Of a stretch of DNA of 64,000 bases, positions 1-9,938 are shown one piece after another. The notes beneath the pieces were generated by a model, which worked only from the letters and a program-made list of their open reading frames with translations, made no database searches and was not told the DNA's origin. The stretch's first letter is position 1. The number at the start of each line of letters is the position of its first letter. The stretch is taken from NCBI GenBank assembly GCA_963575745.1, contig CAUYUJ010017821.1, positions 142,001 through 206,000 of the forward strand, in the 5' to 3' direction. A program made the translations under genes and the position numbers. The DNA is from Prorocentrum cordatum (Eukaryota; Sar; Dinophyceae; Prorocentrales; Prorocentraceae).

Positions 1-33
1 NNNNNNNNNNNNNNNNNNNNNNNNNNNNNNNNN
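1..33. other. assembly gap (N)
   Basis: Run of 33 N at the window start. The ACT array begins directly at its edge, so the gap probably reflects failure to assemble the simple repeat. Confidence 0.99.
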
Positions 34-551
<518 letters not shown>

Positions 552-840
552 ATATTCGCATCCGTTTCCACCTGTTCCTCCTCCTCCTGCTTCTTTCCCT
601 CTTCCTCCTTCTCGCACTGTTCACCTTTTTTTCCCCACATCCTACTTATACTCGTTCTGTTCCTTCCTCTCCTACTCGTCCTATTTATCATGTTCCTTCT
701 CCTCCTACTCCTCCTCATCCTCGTCGCTCTATTTGTCCCGTCACCTTCCTGTTTTTCCTCTTCCATTGCCAGACCTCTCCGGCCTACCCCCTCCCCAGGC
801 CTCCTCCTACCCCGCCCCCCCCCCAGGCCAGACCTCTCCG
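552..840. repeat. pyrimidine-rich low-complexity tract
   Basis: The plus strand is dominated by C and T (CCTCCTCCT and TTCC runs), with no convincing coding signal. Two near-identical stretches of about 45 bp near 773-800 and 830-860, both reading GACCTCTCCGGCCTACCCC, show local tandem duplication. Confidence 0.7.
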
Positions 841-1160
841 GCCTACCCCTTCCCCCCCCCCAGGCCCCTCAGGGGGAAAAAAAAAAGACCCCCCCTTGCG
901 GGGGAAACAAAAAAAAACAGGGGAAACAAAAAAAGACCCAGGGGAAACAAAAAAAGACCAAAGGGACAACAAACAACATTTCCCCCCCCCTGAGAGGGGG
1001 AAAAAAAAAAACAGGGGAAACAAAAAAAGACATTCCCCCCCATGCCAGGGGGGAACAAAAAAATACCCAGGGGGGGGGGGGGGAAAAAAAACCGCCCCCC
1101 CCCAAACCGACACACCAGGGGGGGAAAAAAAAACGCAGGGGGAAAACAAAAAAGATCAGC
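841..1160. repeat. imperfect repeats of G-run plus A-run units
   Basis: Units of roughly 20 bp such as GGGGAAACAAAAAAAGACC recur, separated by C-runs and G-runs of up to a dozen bases. No gene is visible. The tract directly abuts the 3' end of the decayed copia element, where a reverse transcriptase would be expected. Confidence 0.75.
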
Positions 1161-2690
1161 CCCTTCGCAATCGGTCCCACTCTATTTGCAGCGCTTTGCG
1201 AGCGTCCTGATCCACCGCGGCTTCGGCCTTGGATACAGTTCGTGCAACAGCTGCTGGACATTGTTGCGATTGGAATTCAGTCGGCAGTTCATCTGCCTGC
1301 TCAAGTTGTACATCATCAAAGAATGGATTGCGTGGATGACTCGCATCCGATCTTTCTTTCTCGCGGTACAATGGAAGGCATGTCTCGGGTGACTGCAATG
1401 ACGCGCGGGGGGCACTACGTCGCGAACCGGCGGCCGCCGGACTCGAAGTCTGGCTATTCCCGCTAGGCCGAGACAGTTGTGAGAACATGATATCCTCCCT
1501 GACTGTGTCAGGAGGAACTCCGTCTCTCGAAATAATCCCTCCGCGCCATGTCCGTTTCCACCATGCGCCCTTATCATCGGAGGTATCTCGGTCACTCGCG
1601 GAGCCGGCGTCGATGGAAAAATTCTGCTGGGGCCCAGCTGGGTGCAGAACAGCGTGCCAATCAACGCCAGTGTCCCTTGGCACATCATCCTCCCCTCGCT
1701 CTCTTTGTCTGATTTCGATGCCGGGGTGAACATTGCCCTCTGGGTGAACATTGCCCTCTGGAGATTCACGGTAGTCTGGTGTCCTTGTGCATGCTGGAGA
1801 TCGACTGCGTCGATTCCAATGTCTCGAAGAAGAGCAAGACATGGTCCTGGATCAACAATACCAAAGAATCCCCGTTTCTCCATTCGGAATTGCACCACCG
1901 CTTTTCTTCGCTCCGCATGGCCAATGTTAAACCACCGACTGGGCGCATGCCCGGGCTCGTAGAAGTGGGCAACTTCTTGAGCCATTGTGCCCCGTAGCGT
2001 GGATCTGGGACAGTGACCCAAACGCGTGTGGCGGGCACATAGTCAATATCGTAATACAAGACAACTCGCACGCTGCAGATTTTCCTTCCTTCTTCCTTTT
2101 AACAGCATTTTTCCCGTCAGTTCTTCTTTGTTGAGTCCTGCAACAATGCGTTTATCTTCATGGTACTCCATAGTGCCTAGGTTCTGCGCGGTGCGAGCCA
2201 GGAGTTGCCCCGGTCCAGGCTTTCTCGATCGCGGCTGCGCCACTGAGAAATTAGACTGTCGATCCAATATGTACCCCGTGTAGGCAAGACCTAGCTTTTC
2301 ATTCGGGTCGTCATCGGGCCGAGAATCTCGCTGAGGACCCCTACCATCTGGTATCCCAGGCACGGCATCCACAACAACAGTTCCCCCCGGACCATCGTCA
2401 TCGGAATCGTCTTCATTGGGTCGTGATGCGACCTCGCCTCGTGTTCGGGGCGGTGTTTTAGATGCACTGGGATCCACAGCTGTTCTCGGCATGGGTGCGT
2501 GACCGGCTGTGCCGTCGGGAACGCTGCTAGGAGGAATTGTCACATTCTTGGCTGTAGTTTGTGCAATCCCGCATGCTTTACGCATCGGAAATTTAAGCTC
2601 TTGGTCGGGTACTGTATCGTCCAAGATATTATTGTAAACTTGTTCGGGTTTCTCGATGCTGGGGCGTTTGCCAGCTGGCGTCTGTCCAGT
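1156..2690 (-). pseudogene. copia post-integrase linker region, degenerate
   Basis: Acidic, Pro- and Ser-rich sequence (for example RPNEDDSDDDGPGG near 2400) follows the integrase and would normally lead into the reverse transcriptase. Overlapping open segments in three frames indicate several small frameshifts. No reverse transcriptase motif is visible before the G/A simple repeats. A 16-bp tandem duplication (GGGTGAACATTGCCCT, near 1723-1755) is present. Confidence 0.5.
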
Positions 2691-3390
2691 TTACATGTTC
2701 AGACCATCGAATTGTCGGACTGGTGTCACGTAGCTCTCGGGTCCAACCATGCCCCCCGCTTCATGCACATATCCGAAATAAATCCTCGAAATCATCGCCC
2801 CGCCTGTTTTGGCGATCCGAGGCTTAGACTCGGGTGGAGGCATGAATCGAATGAGGGAACCAAATGGAAGGAGCGGGGCAGCAAAATCAAGTCCGAATCT
2901 GCGCCTCCATGATGACTCACCGTTCTCAGGAGCCCTTGCATTATAACAAAGGCAAAAATATCGAACAGCATGCGTCCAAAATTGTGGGGGAAGGCCCGCT
3001 TGCATGAGCAGCGCTCGTGTCCCCATTTGAACCATCTCATTGGATCGTTCGGCACGCGCCATAAGCTTCTTGCTGCCAGGAATGGTAGCGTCGCGCGATA
3101 TCTTAAGTTCGATGCAAGCTCGGGCGAGCTCCCTAATTCCGTCGGTATAACAATACTCTAATTTCTTCCCTGGGCCTTTGAGGTGAATCAAACAATTGCA
3201 TGAATCGCTGATTTGTCGTGCACACCCTGAGCTGCTATGAAATCGGTTGCCCTGTCGCGAAAAGTCACACACGCGGTCTCGCCATGCTCGTCATGGAGCC
3301 CCCGCGATAGGTCATCCATCGCAAGCCCAGGGATCCATTGTGATCAGGTGGTGTCCGAACGTCGTGGGTTTCGCGCGTGGCCGTGGTACC
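2691..3390 (-). pseudogene. Ty1/copia integrase core, degenerate
   Basis: Read on the minus strand: FGHHLITMDP (first catalytic Asp), then a stretch with two in-frame stops, then YTDGIRELARAC (second Asp), then PGSKKLMARAERSNE with the catalytic Glu, then TRALLMQAGLPPQFW. This order and spacing match the DDE integrase of copia elements. A post-integrase segment (YFGYVHEAGG) also matches. All three acidic residues can be found, but the stops near 3300-3340 make the copy non-functional as it stands. Confidence 0.8.
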
Positions 3391-3970
3391 CTCAGCCCCT
3401 TGTTCTGCGCCTTTTTCTCTGTTGACGCCGTGTGGCCTTTGCCCAGGTACATGCTGAACAATATGGATTCTTTGGGGCATGAATAAGTAAATGCGAGAGG
3501 GAGGCAGCGCTCTTTTTGAGTCGCTCCGTCGCAGAGATCGGCGCCTCAACCACAGCATCATCTGGGTCCAATTCGGGAGGTACGTCAGTATCGACGAGAT
3601 CATCTCCTCCCGAACCCTCGTTTACACCCCTGTTCTTCCCTGGGGCGGCGATGATATTAGACAGCTCTCGCTCTATGCCGTAGGGCGTGACTCCAGAGAC
3701 CCCGCAACGCCAAGGGTTCTCAGAACTGATCGCACACCCACCGGCTGTGCCGTGGCATGGTTTCTTACAACCCACAACTGCCTTGTGATTGGGAACAAAC
3801 GAGGAACTAGCGAAACTCATGACACCCGTTGGCATCTTCTTCCAAACCATATTCATGAGCTGCATGAGGCAAACCGTATAAATAAGTGATTGTATCCACA
3901 GAGACTGCGACATATGGACACGCGTGCTCGGCTGGCGTCGGCCTTCCATCTGCGTAGCCATGGCCACCAA
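3391..3970 (-). pseudogene. copia GAG-pre-integrase zinc-binding segment
   Basis: The end of this open segment reads SLSHLLIHAPKNPYCSACTWA, then a Lys/Arg-rich run. A His followed by a Cys-x2-Cys pair just before the integrase core is the signature of the GAG-pre-integrase domain, and the basic tail is normal at this junction. The upstream part is acidic and unrecognised. Frames change on both sides. Confidence 0.65.
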
Positions 3971-4254
3971 TCATCTCATGTGTGCGCAAGTCTAACGTTA
4001 CGCGACACTGAATGGAGCGGGGCGAAGGACCCCCCGCAGATCCCACGTCATTCAGAAATGTCTTGGCGCCCGACGCCACGCAACACCGCCACTCGGGAAT
4101 AACGCGCTGTCCGGCGGCAACCGCGCGCGTCCGCTGACCCGGCGCCTCTCTGCCAGATCGGGTCAAGTATGGTATCTTGCCCTCAACGACCAGGTCTACT
4201 CTGTGACCGTTAGGCAGAAATAAGTAGGGTCGTTAACCTGCTGGCCAAACGAAG

Positions 4255-4680
4255 CTAAAGCCGCGACCCATGCACCGCTCTCCCACTGAAATGACGGCCA
4301 GCGCGCCCCAGCATGACTAGCGCATGGAAAATGCCATTTTTGAAATTCGAGCACGCGACGCAAACTGATCCGAGGGCCCGCGAGGAACCGCCGGCAGTGT
4401 TCAAGGTAATTGATTCGCTCAACCGTTCGATCCTACCCATTGCGCCTGCGGCGCGAATAAATCTCTCTGCGATGAGATTGCATCCACAGCCCGCATCGAC
4501 TATGAACCTAAGCTCGCCGAGGTGTACAGGCAATTTCTCTCTACACCCGGCAGCGGCTGTGCCGCGCTGAGTGGCGCGTCCATTTTCATCGGACGCTAGC
4601 CAAAGATGCCATGCCACTTCGGCCAAATCAGACGCTCTGAGCTGCGCATCTCTCGATGCCGTTTCCCATTCAGCTTGCAT
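4255..4680 (-). pseudogene. copia aspartic protease domain, degenerate
   Basis: The segment IVDAGCGCNLIAERF sits where the retroviral-type aspartic protease carries its Asp-Thr/Ser-Gly catalytic motif; here it is Asp-Ala-Gly. A following LNTAGGSS and a hydrophobic strand fit the flap region and second half. Location between the gag-like part and the integrase supports the call. The substitution at the catalytic Thr/Ser and the flanking stops suggest an inactive copy. Confidence 0.6.
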
Positions 4681-5273
4681 CCGTCTGTGTTCTTCCTTTG
4701 GGAATCACCACCTGTCCGAAATGCTCGAAGGCAGCTCCCTCGGGCTGTGGCGACGCGTCTTCCTCCGAGCAACGGCCGGCTCACGGGTGGACGGGTGGGA
4801 CTTCACACCGTGCCTGCATATCCCCGTCTTCACAATTATGATGCAGCTTTTTCCCAGGGAGGTTCGCGACAGAAAAATACGATTGCATCCCTAGGAAGAG
4901 GGTCTGCATGAACAAGGATAGTGACAAGTTCAGTCAACCTCTCTCCTCGTTCCTGTTGAATATCAGAAGCGGGAACAACTTCCTCTGACAATTTTATCGA
5001 ATTTAAGCGTGCGTTGCTGAAGTCAACCTCGATGGGTCGTTCTTCTGAAGTAATGCGTAGATCACATGAGATCTTAGCCAATGGTGCAGGGCAGGCAGCG
5101 ACGACTCGACTGTCTGTGCCAGCGAGACCATTCTCTGCCTCCATGCAACTATTTGACCAGGTGGACCGTCGTGACCAATCGCTCAAAAAGTTAATGAGTG
5201 TCAGCAGGGTAAGGGAAATATTTGCGATGAGCCCCCTAGCGCTGGCCCGGAACAGGTCAGTGCTAAGCCATCG

Positions 5274-5459
5274 TCACGGATGATTCGGCGTGTTCTTGGC
5301 AAATTCACAATCTTTGCCCCGTGAGCAAGAACCTGTCTCTGTGAACGTCTTGCGCGGTTTGTCATTCCCTTCTCCTTTGCCTTTACCTCGGTTCTCTCCC
5401 ACGACCTTTGCTCGAACCCCTACTTCTTGGGGCACTAGCTGGAGACGCTTCTGTAGCAT
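5274..5459 (-). pseudogene. gag-type zinc-finger-like segment
   Basis: A basic Lys/Gly/Arg stretch is followed by FTETGSCSRGKDCEF and then NTPNHP. The Cys-x5-Cys spacing followed by an Asn-Thr-Pro-Asn-His segment looks like a degraded CCCH-type finger, where a Cys/His knuckle of gag would be expected. It lies between the capsid-like region and the protease. The stop right after the histidine may be a mutation. The match to a CCCH finger is by eye only. Confidence 0.5.
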
Positions 5460-5830
5460 TTGCTGTTGCGGAAACAGCTTGCCGAGTAGTTCTCTGGTAT
5501 CCTAAAGACTTACCAGCCTTAAGCTGTGCCTCTTCAAACTTATCACGTCTGATCTTTCCTGCATCGGTCAAGCCTCTGCGCTGCCTATAACAGCCATCCT
5601 GGGTGCCCTTGCAGTTTCGAAGATCACGCGACCGGGCATAACAAACCATAGTGCTTTGTTTTTTCGAGGCCACCGACGGGGTCCTCGTCCGCGACTGCGT
5701 CGCGTCGAGTTGCTGAACTTGTTCGATGGTGCTGAAGAGCGAGGCCGAGATTTTCCTCTCGGGCCTCTGCTCGCGGATCGATTATTCTCACCGTTGCGAT
5801 CAGTCTTTCTGCCAACACTTGGGGGTGGAT

Positions 5831-7002
5831 TCATGTTCCGATAAGGCCCACTGTTCTGTCTCGCATCATAAGAGACTCAGCCTGAAGCAACAGCCATTGA
5901 ATGGTTCTCAGTCCTGTGCCTGGAGGAGCAGTGGGCAAATCATACCATTGCAAGGCGCAATGAATCATGGGAGCCTGTCGTATCTGCTCGTAAGCATGAG
6001 CACGCATCAAAGCCTTCATTTCATCCGATGGTTCGCTGGCACCATGCAACTCTTGGTATCGTTCTATCCGTTCACTATAGAAGTAATGCAAATCCATATC
6101 GGGCTTCTGCCGATCAATGGTGAATTTGAAGAGATCTCGGCATATCCTATGTTGCCCGCTCTCAGACCTGACAGAACACCAAACGCAAATAGCTCGCATC
6201 ATCTCACGCCCCGTTAAGAGACGGCCTTCTATCTGGCACGAATGTTCCATGCGATTGATTTGCGATAGAAGATGCGTGCGTTAGACCGATAGACGCTGAT
6301 TGCGTTTCATCTTCGCAGACTTCTCCAATACCTTTATCGCCATCACCATAGCGAGACGCATCACTCCCCCAGAGTCTCTGAGAGTCTCATTAGGCACATT
6401 GGGATTCATTGCTTCGCTGACCCATGTTTGCGCTGCGTGAACATCATGCCACGATCAAACTGCAGCTCTGATGCAATGCTGCACCCATTCTCGAAGGGTC
6501 TCAATGCACGGCATATCGAGCAAAATCAGTTCTTCATTGTTTGCACAACTTCCCCAATTGATGTCCATTGGGTTGACGTGAGAAGATCGCCATGCGGGGT
6601 CGTCTCGATGATTTGGTCCCCCACTGCCGTCTCCGTCTGGGTCGCCATCATCACCCGGCCCACTGGAGGGCCTCTCGGAGGTTTGGACCTACCCGTCTCG
6701 TCCCACTGCAATGCAACAATCATTCCTGCGCTGGGAGCTGTGCTCTGGCCATCCCTCTGGTCGTCGTCTTGACCTCCCTGGCCCGCGCCGCCCCCGCCCG
6801 CAGCGGCTGCGCCGACGATGAAAGGATGGCGGCTCGGTAAATCAAGAGCATTCGGATGACTCGGCATCTTTGCGTTAGAAGGGGCATTCCCAGGATTGAC
6901 TCCTCGCGCACCCTCAACTACTGAAGCCCCCTCAACAGCTGGCCCAGGGACGAAGTGCGATTTCGCGAAAGAAAGCGCGGGCATTGACGGAGAGGTTAGC
7001 AA
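5831..7002 (-). pseudogene. gag: copia gag, N-terminal part, degenerate
   Basis: Two open segments (about 7002-6526 and 6250-5831) are linked by a helical-looking stretch that reads through 6540-6290 in a third frame with an internal stop near 6456. The first segment is Pro/Gly/Ala-rich; the second holds charged helices (for example MKALMRAHAYEQIRQ) typical of retroelement capsid proteins. Assignment to gag rests on position upstream of protease and integrase on the same strand and is an inference. Multiple frame breaks mean no complete protein can be made. Confidence 0.5.
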
Positions 7003-7264
7003 TGGTATTTTGTTGTGGCTCTACTTCTCTAATTCGAAAAGCGGCATTCCTCTGGCATTCAGGCTTATCATCTCTGAGAAGGCCGAGTGTCTCGGCGCCT
7101 TCCCGACAGGGTCGCTGCTTGGGAAACGCCAATTCCTGTAGCTGTGCGACCCAAACGAACTGCGAATCGACCTCTGGTAATATGATATTATAATAGGTTT
7201 GACACACGTGGCACATATAGGGGCGTATACGAATTTCGTTGTACACGTGCACAATCACACTCAA

Positions 7265-7461
7265 ACCTACGACGCCGACGCCTCAGGAGAGGGCGCCGAC
7301 GCCTTAGAACAGGGAGAGACGGGGGAGGGAAAGGGAGGGAGGGAGGGAGGAGGAGGGAGGCGGAGGAGAGGATGAGGAGGAGAGGCGACGGAGAAAGGAA
7401 AGGGGGAGGAGGAGGAGGAGGGGAGGAGAGGAGGAGGGAAGGCGAGGAGGATTATGATGAT

Positions 7462-7492
<31 letters not shown>

Positions 7493-9385
7493 AAGATGAT
7501 CAGGAGAAATAGGACGGAGAGGAAGAGAGGATGATGCGTGTCCTCGAGTCCTCGAGGGAGGCGGAGGAGCAGAGGAGGAGGGGAGGACTGGGGGGAGAGG
7601 AGGAGAGGAGGAGGAGGGGAGGAGGAGGAGGAGGAGGAGGAGGAGGAGGAGGAGGAGGAGGAGGAACGCGCGAGGACTCGCGAGGACGCGAGAACCATTC
7701 CCACCATCGGCACCATCCCCACCCGCCAGTTTTCGAGCTGAGCCCAGCCGTGGCGAACCGTCGATCGATCGTCGGGTCATCGGGTCATCCGTCGTGGAAA
7801 TCGAGGCGGACCCGGACCCAGCGGTGGCGACGCGACGAACATGGTCCTCGCGTCCTCGCGGTCCCTCCTCCTTCCTTCCCACTCACCATCCTCATCCTCA
7901 TCATCCACGTCCACTTCGCCATCTCCCGCATCCAACCTCTTCCTCCTCTCCTCCTCATCCTCCTCCTCATCCTCATCTTCCTTCTCCACATCCTCCCTCA
8001 TCTCATACATACACTCCTACACCGCTTCGTATCGCCTCGCATTTTTTAGTCATCCTGAGTCATCCTCGTCTCCTCGTCCTCCTCAGCTCCGTCAGTCATC
8101 CTCGTCATCCTTATTCCCCTTCGTCCTCGTCCTCCCTTTCTCCACCCCCCCATCTCATACTTCCGTCATCCCCTCCTCCGCTTGCTCATCCTCATCCTGA
8201 TCCTCAGCCTAGCCCCCCACTCCGCGCGCGCGCTTTCGCGCGCGCGTGCCCCGGCGCGGGCTCGAGCGGCCCTCCAGCCCCAGCCCTCCGCGGCGGGCGC
8301 GGCGCCCGCCAGGCCCGCGGCCGTCCTCGCGGCGGGGGGTTGGGAGGGGAGCTATGAGAATGAGAGCACGACCACGAGGAGGGGGAGGGGGGAGAGGATG
8401 AGGAGAGGATGCGGCGGAAAGGAGGATGAGGAAAGGAGGAGGATGAGGATGAGGAAAGAATGAGGAATGCGGAGGTGTGGGACAGTGGAGGATGATGGGG
8501 ATGACGACGACGACGAAGGATCATGTGCACTCCTCAGGACACGAGGACGGGAGGGGAGGAGGAAGCGAAGGCGGAGGAGGGAGGAGGAGGACGACGACGA
8601 GGGACGAGGACGAGGAGACGAGGACGAGGAGTAGGACGAGGAGCGAGTCGCCTCCGAGTCACCAAGTCATCCTCCATTCCTCCATCATTATCCTCTCCTC
8701 ACTCTCCTCATCAATCATCCAACTCAGTCCTCCGAGTCATCCGCTCCTCATCTCATCCGCCCCCCCCTCCTCCTCCTCCTCATGCTCGTCATCCCCCCCC
8801 TCATGCCCTCATCCGCCTCCTCGCCCTCCTCTTCCGCGTATTCCTCCTCATCTCCTCATCCCCTCCTCCGCGCCATTCCTCGTCCCATCTTCCCTCTGAC
8901 TCATCCTGATTCCCCAGCCTCCTGGCGCATTCTGCATTCTGCCTCTCTCCTGTCACCCTACCCTACCGTTCCCGCCATCGCCCCCTCATCCCTCGCGCCC
9001 CCTACCCCCTACCCTACCCCTTCCACCCCCTCCCCCGACACAGTCGTTCTTTCTCAGTCCCTCCTTCTCGCCGCCACATCCTCTCATACTCTCATCCCTC
9101 CTAGGCTCTGAGGTCCGTCGACCAATCCTGTCCCCTGGCGGAAGGCACGGCGGAAGGTCGGGGCGCAGACGAGGCGCGCACCCCAAACGCCTGAGAGGCG
9201 AACAGCAGCCGCCGCCCGGCGACTCCACCACAGACGGGGCTGACTGCGCCACGAAGCAAAACACCGTGGGACTGGGACCGTGGTCGTGGCTGCCTCGACT
9301 CCCCGACTCCCACCCTCCTACCCTCCTACCCTCCTCCTCCTCCTCCTCCTCCTCCTCCTGTCCTTTCATTCCCCCTATGGACCTC
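7265..9385. repeat. alternating GGA / TCC low-complexity blocks
   Basis: The plus strand switches between purine-rich GGA blocks (about 7310-7680, 8345-8640) and pyrimidine-rich TCC/CTC blocks (about 7850-8215, 8650-9100, 9310-9365). Short GC-rich non-repetitive islands lie between them (7680-7850, 8215-8345, 9110-9300). Open frames here give only Glu/Gly/Arg or Ser/Pro/Leu runs. I see no gene. Confidence 0.8.
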
Positions 9386-9938
9386 GCGCTCCTCGCCATC
9401 TCGTCCTGAGCCCACGGGCCCACGGGCAGGTGGCGCGCGCGCGGCCGTGCTGCCAGCCCCGACTGGCGCAGCCCGCGCCGCACTGCGTCATTGTGAATTT
9501 CGAATCGCACGAATTCACTACATCACTACACTCTTGCTGTTTGACAAACCGTCCTCCCCGACTCCTCGACTCGCCGACTCGCTGTGACTCGTCGTGTTCG
9601 TATTCCTCGTCGGTGCTGTCGGCGTCGAGTCGGAGGGTCGAGGGCGGGGTTGGCCGCCCAGGCCAATGCGGGAGGCCCCCAGGCCAACCTAAACTCGCGG
9701 CCAACAGTCGCCAGTCGCCAATCCACCCGACCGCGCGGGGCGGGTCGAGTGGCGGCGGCGTCGCGTCGTCGTCACGTCGTCGTCATCTCGTCGTCGTCGC
9801 AGTCGTCGTATCGTCGCATCGTCGTCTCGTCGTCTCGCAAGTCGTGCCGTCGAGCACTCGAGCACTCGAGCACTCGAGCAGCTCGAGCAGCTCGAGCAGC
9901 TGGGCAGCGGGCGGGCAAGCAGGCAAGCACTCACTCAC
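9386..9938. other. intergenic region with TCG microsatellite
   Basis: No gene is supported here. It holds a degenerate (TCG)n/(CGT)n tract at about 9755-9850 and short CGAGCACT and CGAGCAGCT tandem repeats at 9850-9905, directly downstream of the stop codon of the five-exon gene. Confidence 0.6.

Larger units (their letters stand above)
1156..7264 (-). mobile_element. decayed Ty1/copia-type retrotransposon
   Basis: Read on the minus strand, the order is gag-like, zinc-finger-like motif, aspartic protease, GAG-pre-integrase and DDE integrase, which is Ty1/copia order. Every domain is cut by stops or frame changes, so it is a relic. Downstream of the integrase there is only a linker-like region before the element runs into simple repeats at about 1160; reverse transcriptase and RNase H are missing, so the copy is 3' truncated. 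No long terminal repeats were recognised. The similarity is to copia elements abundant in dinoflagellate genomes (recognised from motifs, not searched). Confidence 0.82.
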
